Shown: positions 37,332 to 46,873, counted from the first letter of the stretch. The stretch: DNA of 63,365 bases from Pseudomonadota bacterium (GCA_015222805.1 JADFVZ010000109.1:1-63365); one strand, 5' to 3'. The notes: a model not told the origin generated them from the letters alone. Numbers and translations: made by a program.

Positions 37332-38240
37332 ATGAACAGGGCGCATGAGCACAGTCACCACGAAATCTCGACGACCAACCGGGCATTTATGCTGGGGGTG
37401 TTGCTGAACCTGGTGTTTGTAGTGGTGGAAGTGGTTTTCGGGCTCTGGTCCGATTCGCTCGCGCTGTTAACGGATGCCGGCCATAATTTCAGCGATGTGC
37501 TCGCCTTGCTGCTGGCCTGGGGCGCAGCCTGGCTGGCGGCACGGAAACCGACTTCACGGCATACCTACGGCTACAGTCGCGGCACTATCCTGGCATCCCT
37601 GATGAGCGCATTAATGTTGTTGGTGGCAGTCGGTGTGATTGTCTGGGAAGCTATTCATCGACTGAAAAACCCGAGTCCGGTGGCTGGGGTTACGATGATG
37701 TGGGTTGCTGGACTGGGTGTGCTGATTAATACCGGCACGGCGTTGTTGTTTATGCGCGGCAGCAGCCACGACCTCAATATTCGCGGTGCCTTCCTGCATA
37801 TGGCAGCCGATGCGGTGGTATCCCTGGGCGTTGTCATCGCCGGCGGACTGATACTCTGGACCGGCAAGTTGTGGATAGACCCGGTGATTAGCCTGGTGAT
37901 TGCAGCAGTTATCTTTCTCAGCACCTGGGGCCTGCTACGTGACTCCCTCAACCTGGCCTTTGATGCGGTACCCACACATATCGAGGCAGATGCTGTGGAG
38001 GAGTTTCTGCAAGCCTTGCCCGGGGTAAGTGCGGTGCATGACCTGCATATCTGGGCAATGAGCACATCAGATACGGCCCTGACGGCGCATTTGATCATGC
38101 CTTCGGGTAGTACAGATGAGTTCCTCGAGAAAATCTCCCGGCAACTGGTGGAACGATTTCGCATTGGGCACAGTACAATACAGATTGAAACTGCTGAGTT
38201 TGGTATCGACCATCATTACCAATGCCAGGACCTGAGGTGA
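37332..38240 (+). CDS. Cation diffusion facilitator transporter (CzcD/ZitB-like)
   Basis: A 302-residue metal/proton antiporter. A histidine-rich N-terminus (HEHSHHE) is followed by six membrane helices. The metal site HxxxD appears as DAGHNFSD in helix II and again as HMAADAVVS in helix V. The cytoplasmic C-terminal domain (VSAVHDLHIWAMSTSDTALTAHL) is typical of zinc-type CDF proteins. It would export Zn, Cd or Co from the cytoplasm. The downstream gene overlaps its stop codon. Confidence 0.92.
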   Translation: MNRAHEHSHHEISTTNRAFMLGVLLNLVFVVVEVVFGLWSDSLALLTDAGHNFSDVLALLLAWGAAWLAARKPTSRHTYGYSRGTILASLMSALMLLVAVGVIVWEAIHRLKNPSPVAGVTMMWVAGLGVLINTGTALLFMRGSSHDLNIRGAFLHMAADAVVSLGVVIAGGLILWTGKLWIDPVISLVIAAVIFLSTWGLLRDSLNLAFDAVPTHIEADAVEEFLQALPGVSAVHDLHIWAMSTSDTALTAHLIMPSGSTDEFLEKISRQLVERFRIGHSTIQIETAEFGIDHHYQCQDLR

Positions 38241-38716
38241 AGCTGGAGGTTATTTCCGGTGGCCAGACCGGTGTCGACCGGGCTGCGCTGGATACCGCAA
38301 TCCGTTATGATCTGGCCTGTGGCGGCTGGTGTCCACCCGGACGGCTGGCAGAAGATGGGCCTTTATCGAACCACTACCCGTTAACAGAATTGAAATCCGG
38401 TGGTTATCCGGCACGTACGCGCCGCAACGTGAAAGACGCTGATGCAACCCTGATTATTCATGGGGGGGTTGCCGGGCGGGGTACCGGATTGACCATTAAT
38501 ACCTGTAAACAGCTGGATAAACCCATGCTGATCCTGAATTTGAAGGGCGTCAATGCCAACAGTGATTTTTCAGAGCAGAAAAAAAGCATCACGGAATTTC
38601 TGAATACCCATAAGGTTAAGGTACTAAATGTAGCCGGTCCGCGCGCTAGTGGCTGGGCAGGGGGCTACGGCCTGAGCCGGAAAATCCTGGCTCCAGTGTT
38701 TGCACGCTATGCTTGA
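38237..38716 (+). CDS. Putative molybdenum carrier, YpsA-like Rossmann protein
   Basis: About 159 residues of the putative molybdenum carrier family (related to the SLOG/YpsA group). Diagnostic segments are LEVISGGQTGVDRAALDTAI at the N-terminus, GGWCPPGRLAEDG, and ASGWAGGYGLSRKIL at the end. I prefer the GTG at 38237, which overlaps the upstream TGA and has AGGA 6 bases before it, over the ATG at 38222, which has no ribosome site. Members probably bind a nucleotide or molybdenum-cofactor-type ligand; function is not proven. modABC in this window gives at most a weak thematic link. Confidence 0.83.
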   Translation: MKLEVISGGQTGVDRAALDTAIRYDLACGGWCPPGRLAEDGPLSNHYPLTELKSGGYPARTRRNVKDADATLIIHGGVAGRGTGLTINTCKQLDKPMLILNLKGVNANSDFSEQKKSITEFLNTHKVKVLNVAGPRASGWAGGYGLSRKILAPVFARYA

Positions 38717-38721
38717 AAACC

Positions 38722-38764
38722 TTCTGGATCCCGGGTTCGGCTATTCGCCGCCCCGGGAGGACGG
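38722..38764. repeat. Dispersed GC-rich repeat, family C copy 1
   Basis: The sequence starting CTGGATCCCGGGTTCGG and continuing TATTCGCCGCCCCGGGAGGACGG recurs in diverged form at 55390-55428. CCCGGG arms around the TTCGGCTATTCGCCG core allow a hairpin. It follows the molybdenum-carrier gene directly and may serve as its transcript end. It resembles the repetitive extragenic palindromes widespread in gammaproteobacteria. Confidence 0.65.
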
Positions 38765-38878
38765 AGGCTGGGGCGGTATCAAAATAATACGTTATCCCTT
38801 GGCCGTTCCGCACATCCGCGTTCTCTCACGGCATTCGTGCATCCATGCACATCAATTTCGAATAGCATCACCCACAAA

Positions 38879-38918
38879 CGTCATCCCGGAAAGCCGAATA
38901 GGCTTATCCGGGACCCAG
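38879..38918. repeat. Dispersed hairpin repeat, family B copy 1
   Basis: A hairpin element: TCCCGGA (38884-38890) pairs with TCCGGGA (38907-38913), with an inner AAGCC/GGCTT stem and the loop GAATA. A second copy at 48973-49002 has the same outer stem and loop with the inner stem changed to AATGC/GCATT, so pairing is preserved. It lies in the convergent gap between the molybdenum-carrier gene and the M20 peptidase gene. Confidence 0.7.
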
Positions 38919-38938
38919 AAGCATTACCCCGGCCTAAC

Positions 38939-40360
38939 TTAATTATCCCGCTGGCAATGATCAGCAATAACCCGGGCAACACAGGCGGTTAACTTTTGCG
39001 CAAAAGGAATATGCAAAAACTCATTCGGCCCGTGGGCATTCGAATTGGGCCCTAAAACACCGGTGATCATAAACTGTGCTTCGGGGAAATAATCACCGAG
39101 CATGGCCATAAAAGGAATGGTGCCGCCTTCGCCCATATACATAACCGATTTCCCATAAAAAGCCTGCGATGCCGCCTCCAGTGATTGATGCAGCCAGGGG
39201 GCTATTTCCGGTGCACTCCAGCCACAGGCGGCCTGGTCTGCCTGGAACTCAACTTTGGCATTTTCCGGCGGGTCTTTTTCGAGTAGCTCTTTCATAAACG
39301 CGGCAGCCTGGTCGCCGTCGAGGGTTGGCGGCAGGCGCATAGAGAGCTTCAACTCGGTAAAAGGCCTGAGTACATTACCGGCATCCTGGATTTCCGGTAC
39401 CCCGCCGATGCCGGTATAGGATAGTGCCGGCCGCCAGGAGCGGTTGAGCAGGCGTTCGTAGTTGTTTTCTGCCATCGGTTCAACCCCGTCTGTGAAAGGG
39501 TAGGCCTGGTATATGGCATCACCAAGGGCAGCTGCCATCGCGCGGGTCTGGTCCAGCCGCTGCTGCGGAATTTCTGCGTAAAGCTCATCCGGGAGGACGC
39601 GCCCGGTAGTTTCATCTTCGAGGCGGGAGGTCAGTTTTTTTAACACCCTGAAACTGGAAGGTACAACGCCCGAGGCATAACCGGAATGTACGCCTTCATT
39701 CAGCACATCGGCACGTAATGTCCCCGAAGCCATGCCGCGCAGGGATACGGTCAGCCACAGTTGCTCGTAGTTGCCGGCACCGGAATCAAGGCAAATCACC
39801 AGCGAGGGTATCCCAATGCGTTCGCGCAGGTGCTCAATATAGTGGGGTAAATCATAGGATCCGGATTCTTCACAGGCTTCAATGATGACCACACAGCGTG
39901 CATGGGGTATGGTCTGTTCCTGCAGGGCCTTGATGGCAGTTAAAGATGAAAAGGCGGCGTAACCGTCGTCAGCACCGCCACGACCATAAAGTTTGCCGTC
40001 TTTGATGACCGGTTTCCAGGGTCCCAGGTCATCTGCCCAGCCGGTCATTTCTGGTTGTTTGTCGAGGTGACCATAAAGCAGTATCACATCATCGGAGTTG
40101 GGGTCAGTGCCGGGAATTTCCATAAAGATCAACGGGGTGCGGCCATCAAGCCGAACCACCTCCATTTGCATGCCGGCAATATCCTGTTCGGCACACCAGC
40201 CATGGATCAGGCTAACCGCCTCTTCCATATAACCGTGCTCAGCCCAGTCGGGATCAAAGTGAGGAGACTTGTTGGGGATTTTGATGTATTCAACCAGGTT
40301 GGAAACGATCGAGTCTTGCCAGACCTGATCAACAAATGCTTGGGTTGTTTTGGCGTCCAT
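38939..40360 (-). CDS. M20 family metallopeptidase (dipeptidase/carboxypeptidase)
   Basis: A 473-residue zinc peptidase of the M20 family, CNDP-like branch. Metal and catalytic residues are recognisable in LLYGHLDKQPE (His and catalytic Asp near residue 97), GRGGADDGY (bridging Asp), EACEESGS (catalytic Glu and zinc ligand) and ICLDSGAG. The dimerisation lid domain lies around residues 210-380. No signal peptide, so it cleaves di- or tripeptides in the cytoplasm. It is divergent from the POT peptide importer across a 253-base gap, which suggests that imported peptides are its substrates. Confidence 0.93.
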   Translation of the reverse strand: MDAKTTQAFVDQVWQDSIVSNLVEYIKIPNKSPHFDPDWAEHGYMEEAVSLIHGWCAEQDIAGMQMEVVRLDGRTPLIFMEIPGTDPNSDDVILLYGHLDKQPEMTGWADDLGPWKPVIKDGKLYGRGGADDGYAAFSSLTAIKALQEQTIPHARCVVIIEACEESGSYDLPHYIEHLRERIGIPSLVICLDSGAGNYEQLWLTVSLRGMASGTLRADVLNEGVHSGYASGVVPSSFRVLKKLTSRLEDETTGRVLPDELYAEIPQQRLDQTRAMAAALGDAIYQAYPFTDGVEPMAENNYERLLNRSWRPALSYTGIGGVPEIQDAGNVLRPFTELKLSMRLPPTLDGDQAAAFMKELLEKDPPENAKVEFQADQAACGWSAPEIAPWLHQSLEAASQAFYGKSVMYMGEGGTIPFMAMLGDYFPEAQFMITGVLGPNSNAHGPNEFLHIPFAQKLTACVARVIADHCQRDN

Positions 40361-40613
40361 AGGGCATTCCTCTACTGTGATATTGCTGAATTTGGTGCCT
40401 GATTATGGCATGCCGGAACGCTTGATGCTCATCTCGGGCCCTGCGGGAAACGGTCTGGCGTAAACAAGCGTGGCCAGTTCTGGTATCCTGTTACGCTTAA
40501 TTTGTACCAATTGGTCAGATTGCCGCAACTTGTTTACGGGAATCTGAATGATTTAGAGCAGAGTTCCCGGGTAAGCTTACCCGATCAATAATAATTAATG
40601 TGGAGGGTTACCC
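40361..40613. promoter_or_regulatory. Divergent regulatory gap with two palindromes
   Basis: This 253-base gap separates the M20 peptidase (minus) from the peptide transporter (plus). It contains a perfect 16-base palindrome CGGGTAAGCTTACCCG at 40568-40583, 30 bases before the transporter start, and a perfect 10-base palindrome ACCAATTGGT at 40506-40515. The first could be an operator or a leader hairpin; the second resembles half-sites of GntR-type operators only loosely. A GGAGGG ribosome site (40602-40607) precedes the TTG start. Confidence 0.4.
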
Positions 40614-42068
40614 TTGAGCCATTACAACGTCCCTGAGGGGGAATTTTTAGGTCATCCAAAAGGCCTGTTTTTACTGTTTACCACCGAAATGTGGGAGCGT
40701 TTCAGTTACTACGCCATGCGTGCGATCCTGGTGCTTTATCTCACCAGCCAGGCCCAGGGGATGGGCTGGACCAATTCCGATGCACTTTCAATGTATGCCT
40801 ATTTTACCGGCCTGGTGTATATCACCCCGCTGCTAGGCGGCTGGCTGGCAGATAATTATATAGGTCAGCGCAAAGCCATTCTGATTGGCGGCCTGATGAT
40901 GGCCATTGGTCAATTTTTAATTGGGATGCCCTATGACTGGATCCCTTCCTTGAGCAAAGACACCCTGTTCTTTATGGGACTAGGTAGTTTAATTCTGGGT
41001 AACGGCCTGTTTAAGCCGAATATCTCTACTATGGTGGGCGAGCTTTATGGTGAAGGTGACCACCGTCGTGACGGTGCCTTTACCATTTTCTATATGGGCA
41101 TTAACCTCGGTGCCTTTATGTCCGGTATTTTTGTTGGCCTGATTGTGGCGGCCTTCGATGGCAACTACCAGGTAGGTTTTGTTGCTGCCGGTGTTGGTAT
41201 GCTCCTGAGCCTGGTGATACAGGCACTGTTTGCACAAAAATATCTGGGTGATATTGGCTTGCAGGCCAATGCGGTCAGGTCTAAAGAGCTGCATGGTAAT
41301 GTGACCAAAGAACCGTTGACCAAGGTGGAGCGTGAGCGCATCAAGGTTATTATGATTTTAGGTTTGTTCACGATCATTTTCTGGGCAGGTTTTGAGCAGG
41401 CTGGTGGTTTGATGAATATTTATACTGAAAAATTCACTGACCGGTTTATCGGTGGCTGGGAAGTTCCAACCACTTTCTTCCAGTCATTGAATCCAGCATT
41501 TATCTTCCTGTTTGCGCCTTTCTTCGCAATCTTGTGGACCAAGCTGGGCCCGAAAGAACCGACATCGCCGATTAAGTTTGCGATTGCCCTGGTACTGCTG
41601 GCAATTGGTTTCCTGTTTATGATCGGTGCGGTTTTACAGCAGGGCGGCGATGCCAGCGTTAAAACCAGCATGGGCTGGCTGGTAGCGGCCTACTTCTTCC
41701 ATACCATGGGTGAGCTGTGTCTTTCTCCAGTGGGCCTGTCGATGGTAACCAAACTGGCTCCGCTGCGGCTGATGTCGTTGCTGATGGGTGTCTGGTTTGG
41801 CTTTACTGCCCTGGCAAATTTTGTTGCCGGTAAAGTAGGTTCACTGGTCGGTGGTGGTCACGGCGGTAGTGGCGGTGATGATGAAATGATTAACAACGCG
41901 ATTTCTATCTTTGGCGGGATTGCCATTACGGCGGTTATTTCCGCAGTGGTCCTGTATTTGATGTCGAATAAACTGATCGACTGGATGCACGGTGCCGAAG
42001 CGGGCGACCATGGTGATACCGTAAGCAAGCTGGAAGAAGAAATGGAAGTTGTGGCTGAAAAATCCTGA
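40614..42068 (+). CDS. POT family di/tripeptide:proton symporter
   Basis: A 484-residue transporter of the POT/PTR2 family with 12-14 helices. The family signatures are present: FTTEMWERFSYYAMRAILVLYL (residues about 20-41, with the E-x-x-E-R-type motif in the first helix), GGWLADNYIGQRKAI, and FTIFYMGINLGAFMSG in helix V. It imports di- and tripeptides with protons. The TTG start follows a strong GGAGGG site. The divergent M20 peptidase and the periplasmic M1 enzyme form a plausible peptide-utilisation set. Confidence 0.94.
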   Translation: MSHYNVPEGEFLGHPKGLFLLFTTEMWERFSYYAMRAILVLYLTSQAQGMGWTNSDALSMYAYFTGLVYITPLLGGWLADNYIGQRKAILIGGLMMAIGQFLIGMPYDWIPSLSKDTLFFMGLGSLILGNGLFKPNISTMVGELYGEGDHRRDGAFTIFYMGINLGAFMSGIFVGLIVAAFDGNYQVGFVAAGVGMLLSLVIQALFAQKYLGDIGLQANAVRSKELHGNVTKEPLTKVERERIKVIMILGLFTIIFWAGFEQAGGLMNIYTEKFTDRFIGGWEVPTTFFQSLNPAFIFLFAPFFAILWTKLGPKEPTSPIKFAIALVLLAIGFLFMIGAVLQQGGDASVKTSMGWLVAAYFFHTMGELCLSPVGLSMVTKLAPLRLMSLLMGVWFGFTALANFVAGKVGSLVGGGHGGSGGDDEMINNAISIFGGIAITAVISAVVLYLMSNKLIDWMHGAEAGDHGDTVSKLEEEMEVVAEKS

Positions 42069-42090
42069 TTCAGTCGCAGTTTAGATAAAA

Positions 42091-42122
42091 AAAAGCCCCG
42101 TTCATTAGGCCGGGGCTTTTTT
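42091..42122 (+). terminator. Terminator after the peptide transporter
   Basis: AAAAGCCCCG (42091-42100) pairs perfectly with CGGGGCTTTT (42111-42120) around a 10-base loop and is followed by further T bases. It is a standard Rho-independent terminator in the plus direction; the A-rich left flank also allows some function on the minus strand. Confidence 0.92.
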
Positions 42123-42149
42123 ATGGGTTTCTTTCTGTAGAATAAGCTT

Positions 42150-43511
42150 ATGAAGATAAGTATAGTTGGTGCCGGTATATCAGGACTAGCCACAGCCCAG
42201 GCCATCCTTGCCAGGAAGCCGGAAGCCGAAGTGACGGTTTTTGAAGCCAGCGGACGGGTTGGCGGCAAAGTCTGGACAGAAGCGACCCCGGAGGGGTATT
42301 TGTGTGAAGGTGGGGTAAACGGCTTTCTCGATAAGATTCCCCGTACCCTGCAATTGTGCCGCCAGGCCGGTGTCACCCCGGTGCCGGCCGATGAAGCCGC
42401 AAAAAAACGTTATGTTTACAGTCGGGGCAAGCTGCATAAATTACCGGAAAAACCGCAAGAATTTTTCACCTCCGGCTTGCTGACAATTCCCGGGCGCTTG
42501 CGGGTTATTTATGAAATGGTTGCCGCTGGCACCGACAACCCGGATGAAACCCTGGAGGAATTCGCCACCCGTAGACTCGGTAGTGAGGCCTTTGACCGCT
42601 TGATAGACCCAATGGCTTCGGGAGTATTTGCCGGAGATGCCCGCAAACTGAGCCTGAAGAGCTGTTTCTCCCGGATTCATGAAGTGGAAACTGAATACGG
42701 CAGCCTGATACGTGGCCTGCTGAAGCTACAAAAAAAGGCACGGAAAGAGGGCAACAAAATCAAACCGGAGGCTGGACCGGGAGGGATCCTGACCTCATTC
42801 GGTAATGGTATGAGTGTGTTAACCGATGCGCTGGCTGCGCAACTGGGTCCGCGAATCCGGCTTAATACCGTGGTGCAGGATATCAGCCGGGCAGGTAAGC
42901 GCTACTTACTGCAGACGGCCGATGGCGGTGAACATGAAAGCGATATCCTGATCCTGGCGGCTCCCGCCCACGCACAGGCGCGGATGCTGCAGGCCTTTGA
43001 TCCGGGCCTGGCTGGACTGCTCACCGAAATCCCCTATCCCGCGCTGTCCATCTGCTGTTTTGGTTACCGCAAGCAGCAGGTCGGCAAGGTACTGGACGGC
43101 TTTGGTTTCCTGGTGCCATCAAAAGAAAACCGTGCAGTTCTTGGTACCCTGGTTGATTCAAATATATTTCCGGGACGGGCCCCGGATGATTCCATTTTAT
43201 TGCGCAGCATGATCGGTGGTGCTCGGGCACCGGAATTGGCCCTGCTACCGGATGCGGAATTAATTAGCCGGGTTAAGGCTGATTTGAAAGACATTCTCGG
43301 TGTTAATGCAGAGCCTGACTTTATCCGCATTTTCCGGCATCAAAGGGCTATACCACAATATAATGTCGGACATGCGGCCCGCTTGAAAAGCATAGAAGAA
43401 AAGCTGCAGGCACATCCCGGATTGACCCTCACAGGCAATGCCTTCAAAGGTGTCAGTTTAAATGATTGTGTAGTCAACGCCGAAAAAATTGCCGAAGCAT
43501 TGTCGGTTTAA
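42150..43511 (+). CDS. hemG: Oxygen-dependent protoporphyrinogen oxidase (HemG/HemY type)
   Basis: A 453-residue flavoprotein of the oxygen-dependent PPOX family, called HemY in Bacillus and HemG in many annotations. The FAD motif VGAGISGLATA (residues 5-15) is followed by VFEASGRVGGKVWTE. The central domain has LIDPMASGVFAGDARKLSLKS, the hallmark PPOX motif, and the C-terminal TLTGNAFKGVSLNDCVVNAEKIA is the second FAD-binding segment. It makes protoporphyrin IX in haem synthesis. With hemN and hemL in the window, both aerobic and anaerobic haem-pathway enzymes are represented. Confidence 0.93.
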   Translation: MKISIVGAGISGLATAQAILARKPEAEVTVFEASGRVGGKVWTEATPEGYLCEGGVNGFLDKIPRTLQLCRQAGVTPVPADEAAKKRYVYSRGKLHKLPEKPQEFFTSGLLTIPGRLRVIYEMVAAGTDNPDETLEEFATRRLGSEAFDRLIDPMASGVFAGDARKLSLKSCFSRIHEVETEYGSLIRGLLKLQKKARKEGNKIKPEAGPGGILTSFGNGMSVLTDALAAQLGPRIRLNTVVQDISRAGKRYLLQTADGGEHESDILILAAPAHAQARMLQAFDPGLAGLLTEIPYPALSICCFGYRKQQVGKVLDGFGFLVPSKENRAVLGTLVDSNIFPGRAPDDSILLRSMIGGARAPELALLPDAELISRVKADLKDILGVNAEPDFIRIFRHQRAIPQYNVGHAARLKSIEEKLQAHPGLTLTGNAFKGVSLNDCVVNAEKIAEALSV

Positions 43512-43651
43512 TCGATGTCACCGTTAGTGCCGGTGAAAAACAAAACCCCGGAGTAGATACTCTGTTAAACCGCAAGTCTTAATCCACGCGCTGCCGAATC
43601 AAAGCGCTTTACAGTAAACTATCAAGTCAGAATTTAAAAAAAGGCAAAATA

Positions 43652-45466
43652 ATGGGCTGTAAAAATTTTCGTCATTTCATTCTAACGCTGTTGTTGCTTA
43701 CTGTTTTCGGCTGTCAGCAACAATCCTCACCTGAAGCAAGCGCAGCAGTTGAAACACCAGGGGCAGTGGAATCCCTCGCCGATACTACCGAGGTTGTTGC
43801 AGCACGCTGGGATAACCTGGTTAATGATTTTATCGAATCATTTTTTAAAGCCCATCCCACCTTTGCCATATTTGCCGGCCGACATGAGTTTGACGGTAAA
43901 CTGCCGGACTGGTCGGCCGCCGGGATTGCAACAGAAATCACCCGCCTGCATGCGATTGAAACGGCCGTTAAAGCGTTTGATGATGAAAGCCTGGACAATC
44001 AACGCCGCTACCAGAAAAGCTATCTGCTGGCGCGGGTCAAACGTGATTTATTCTGGCTGGAAAAAGCCCGCTGGCCATTCCGTAACCCGGCATTTTACTT
44101 TGACTGGCTCAGCGATACACTCGATCCTGATCCCTATATTTCTCGTCGCTACGCCTCGGTAGAAACCCGCATGCAGGCCTATATTGATTTTGCTATTGCC
44201 CTGCCAACCGCTGCAGCACAGATCCAGACTAACTTGCAGGCACCGATGCCGCGTACCTGGGTTGAATATGCGGTGGCGTCTTTCGGCGGCATGGGCGATT
44301 ACTTTGATACCGATGTTAAACAGGCCTTTAGCGCGGTTACTGATGAAGACCTGTGGGTGGCGTTTAACCGCGCTAATGGCGAAGCAGCTGCTGCAATGCA
44401 TAAACTGGCAGATTATTTCAAAGCCATGCGCGGTACGGCAACTGAAGATTTCGCCCTCGGCCCGGATTTGTTTGCCAGCATGATTAAAGACACGGAGATG
44501 GTGGATGTATCGCTGGAGAAAATGCTGGAGATTGGGCATGCCGACCTGGCACGCAACCAGCGGGCGCTGGCGGAAGCCTGCGGCAGTTATGCACCGGGTG
44601 AAAGCATAGAAGCCTGTTTTGCCAGAATGGCAAATCACAAGCCGGATGATGGTGCGGTAATTGCCGCACGTGAACAGTTAAAGGAAATCAAAAACTTTCT
44701 GATTGAGAAAGACCTGGTCAGTATTCCCGGCACCGAAGAGTGTGCGGTTGAGGAGTCGCCTCCCTACGCCCGTTCTAATTTTGCCTATATCAATATTCCC
44801 GGTCCATATGAGACCGGCGAGCAGTCCACTTACTTTATAGCTCCGCCCGACCCCAGCTGGCCGGAGGCGGAACAGCAGGCCTATATTCCGGGTGAGGCTA
44901 GCTTGCTAGCTGTCTCAGTGCATGAAGTTTGGCCGGGCCACTTCCTCAACTTCCTGCATGCGAACCGTTCAGACTGGCAATTCGGCCGGGTCTTTGTTGG
45001 TTATGCCTTTGCCGAAGGCTGGGCTCACTACACCGAAGAGATGATGTATAACGCCGGCTTACGGGACTATGATGTAGAAACCCGCATCGGCATGCTTTCC
45101 AATGCACTGCTGCGTAATGCCCGCTTTATTTCGGCAATTGGCCTGCACAGCGGCACTATGACGGTGGCAGAATCTGAAAAACTGTTCCTCGAGCAGGCGC
45201 ACCAGGATGCTGGAACCTCGCGTCAGCAGGCAGCTCGTGGTACCTATGACCCAGCCTACTTAAATTACACCATGGGCAAACTGATGATTCGGCAGCTGCG
45301 CGATGACTGGCTACAAGCTCGTGGCCTTGATTCGCAAGAGCAGACAAACTGGAAAGCCTTTCATGATGCCTTTCTTTCTTACGGCGGCCCGCCAATTCCG
45401 TTGGTGCGTGAGCAAATGCTGAATTCAGCAGCCGAAGCCGTTTTTTACCAACCCATAATGGAATAA
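43652..45466 (+). CDS. DUF885 family zinc peptidase-like lipoprotein
   Basis: A 604-residue protein of the DUF885 family. The N-terminus is a lipoprotein signal (lipobox VFGC, cysteine near residue 21) followed by a Ser/Ala/Glu-rich linker. The zinc motif HEVWPGH starts at residue 424, and GYAFAEGWAHYTEEM about 35 residues later provides the further glutamate, as in the thermolysin-like DUF885 group. It is probably an exported carboxy- or aminopeptidase. An AAAAAAAGG ribosome site precedes the start. It ends 3 bases before the MBL nuclease gene, so the two are likely one operon. Confidence 0.9.
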   Translation: MGCKNFRHFILTLLLLTVFGCQQQSSPEASAAVETPGAVESLADTTEVVAARWDNLVNDFIESFFKAHPTFAIFAGRHEFDGKLPDWSAAGIATEITRLHAIETAVKAFDDESLDNQRRYQKSYLLARVKRDLFWLEKARWPFRNPAFYFDWLSDTLDPDPYISRRYASVETRMQAYIDFAIALPTAAAQIQTNLQAPMPRTWVEYAVASFGGMGDYFDTDVKQAFSAVTDEDLWVAFNRANGEAAAAMHKLADYFKAMRGTATEDFALGPDLFASMIKDTEMVDVSLEKMLEIGHADLARNQRALAEACGSYAPGESIEACFARMANHKPDDGAVIAAREQLKEIKNFLIEKDLVSIPGTEECAVEESPPYARSNFAYINIPGPYETGEQSTYFIAPPDPSWPEAEQQAYIPGEASLLAVSVHEVWPGHFLNFLHANRSDWQFGRVFVGYAFAEGWAHYTEEMMYNAGLRDYDVETRIGMLSNALLRNARFISAIGLHSGTMTVAESEKLFLEQAHQDAGTSRQQAARGTYDPAYLNYTMGKLMIRQLRDDWLQARGLDSQEQTNWKAFHDAFLSYGGPPIPLVREQMLNSAAEAVFYQPIME

Positions 45467-45469
45467 ATC

Positions 45470-46873
45470 ATGGAACTTGAATTTTACGGAGCGTCACACG
45501 GAGTTACCGGTTCCTGTCATATCCTCAGGGTAAACGGCCATTCACTGCTGCTTGATTGCGGCATGATCCAGGGGGGCAGGCGACTGGAGGCGTTGAATCG
45601 TGAACCTTTTCCCTTTCGCGCAGAAGACATTGACGCGGTCATCCTCTCGCATGCCCATATTGACCATTCCGGGCGGTTGCCATTGCTGGTTCGGCGGGGA
45701 TTTAGTGGAAAAATATGGACCCAGAATGCCAGCCGGGATTTATGCGGGATATTGCTCGCCGATTCAGCCCACATCCAGGAGTCAGACGCTGCGTATAAAA
45801 ACCGTAAAGCCAAACCCGGTACCGCAGCGGTTAAAGCGCTGTATTCAAAAGCTGATGCGGCAGTGGCCCTGAAACAATTCGAGGGTGTGCGCTACCTGCA
45901 GTGGCAGGATGTGTTGCCTGGGGTACGGGTGCGTTTTCATGATGCCGGCCATATTCTCGGCTCGGCGGTAGTCGAGCTGGATTTACGCGAGGGTAATGTA
46001 CAGCGCCGTTTCGTTTTCAGCGGCGACCTGGGACAGTACGGCACGCCGATCCTCAGGGATCCGCAAACCCCGAAGCACGCCGATATTGTACTGATGGAAA
46101 CCACTTATGGCGGCAGGCGTCACCGCGACCGCCAGGCAACCATTGATGAAATCGGCGAAATTATAAAAGCGGCTGCAGAAACCCACGGTAATATCTTGAT
46201 ACCCGCCTTTGCCGTTGGGCGTTCACAGGAAGTGCTGTACCAGCTAGCAACCCATTTTGATGACTGGGGTGTGGGCCGGTTTAAGGTTTTCCTGGATTCG
46301 CCGATGGCAATTGAAGCATCAGAAGTGTACTGGAATTACCGTCAGGTACTGGATGAAGAGGCACAGCTGGTGCGTGATAACGCCGGTGACATGCCGCTGC
46401 TGCCCAATCTGGAATTAACCCGCAGCAGTGATGAATCCAGGGCAATCAACAAACTCAAAGACAGCGCGATTATCGTTGCCGCCAGCGGCATGTGTACGGG
46501 CGGACGGATTTTGCATCATTTGCGGAATAACCTCGCCAACCCCGGCACCCAGATTATCATCGTTGGCTACCAGGCTAATGGTACCCTGGGCCGACGCCTG
46601 GTAGATGGCGCAGATGAAATCCGTATGTTCGGCCAGACCATCCAGGTCAAAGCCAAAATCCACACCGTCGGCGGACTCTCCGCACATGGCGACCAGAATG
46701 ATCTGGCGCGCTGGTATGAGGGCTTTGAAAATAAGCCCGTAGTCTACCTTGTGCATGGCGAAGATGAGAGCAAGCTGGCATTTCAGGACTATCTCAATAA
46801 ACGCTGTGATGTTAAGCCGGGCTTAAGTGCTCCTGGAAAGAAGCTGGACCTGAAAACCCTGAAGTTAATCTGA
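45470..46873 (+). CDS. Metallo-beta-lactamase/beta-CASP RNA-processing nuclease
   Basis: A 467-residue zinc nuclease. The metallo-beta-lactamase motif HAHIDH is at residues 61-66, preceded by GASHGVTGSCHIL and LLDCGMIQGG. The beta-CASP insert spans about 215-330, and the RNA-specificity segment ends GGLSAHGDQNDLARWYEG, with the last zinc histidine. It is related to CPSF-73-like bacterial ribonucleases of the MBL-fold RNA specificity group. It acts in the cytoplasm on RNA. Likely cotranscribed with the DUF885 gene. Confidence 0.92.
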   Translation: MELEFYGASHGVTGSCHILRVNGHSLLLDCGMIQGGRRLEALNREPFPFRAEDIDAVILSHAHIDHSGRLPLLVRRGFSGKIWTQNASRDLCGILLADSAHIQESDAAYKNRKAKPGTAAVKALYSKADAAVALKQFEGVRYLQWQDVLPGVRVRFHDAGHILGSAVVELDLREGNVQRRFVFSGDLGQYGTPILRDPQTPKHADIVLMETTYGGRRHRDRQATIDEIGEIIKAAAETHGNILIPAFAVGRSQEVLYQLATHFDDWGVGRFKVFLDSPMAIEASEVYWNYRQVLDEEAQLVRDNAGDMPLLPNLELTRSSDESRAINKLKDSAIIVAASGMCTGGRILHHLRNNLANPGTQIIIVGYQANGTLGRRLVDGADEIRMFGQTIQVKAKIHTVGGLSAHGDQNDLARWYEGFENKPVVYLVHGEDESKLAFQDYLNKRCDVKPGLSAPGKKLDLKTLKLI

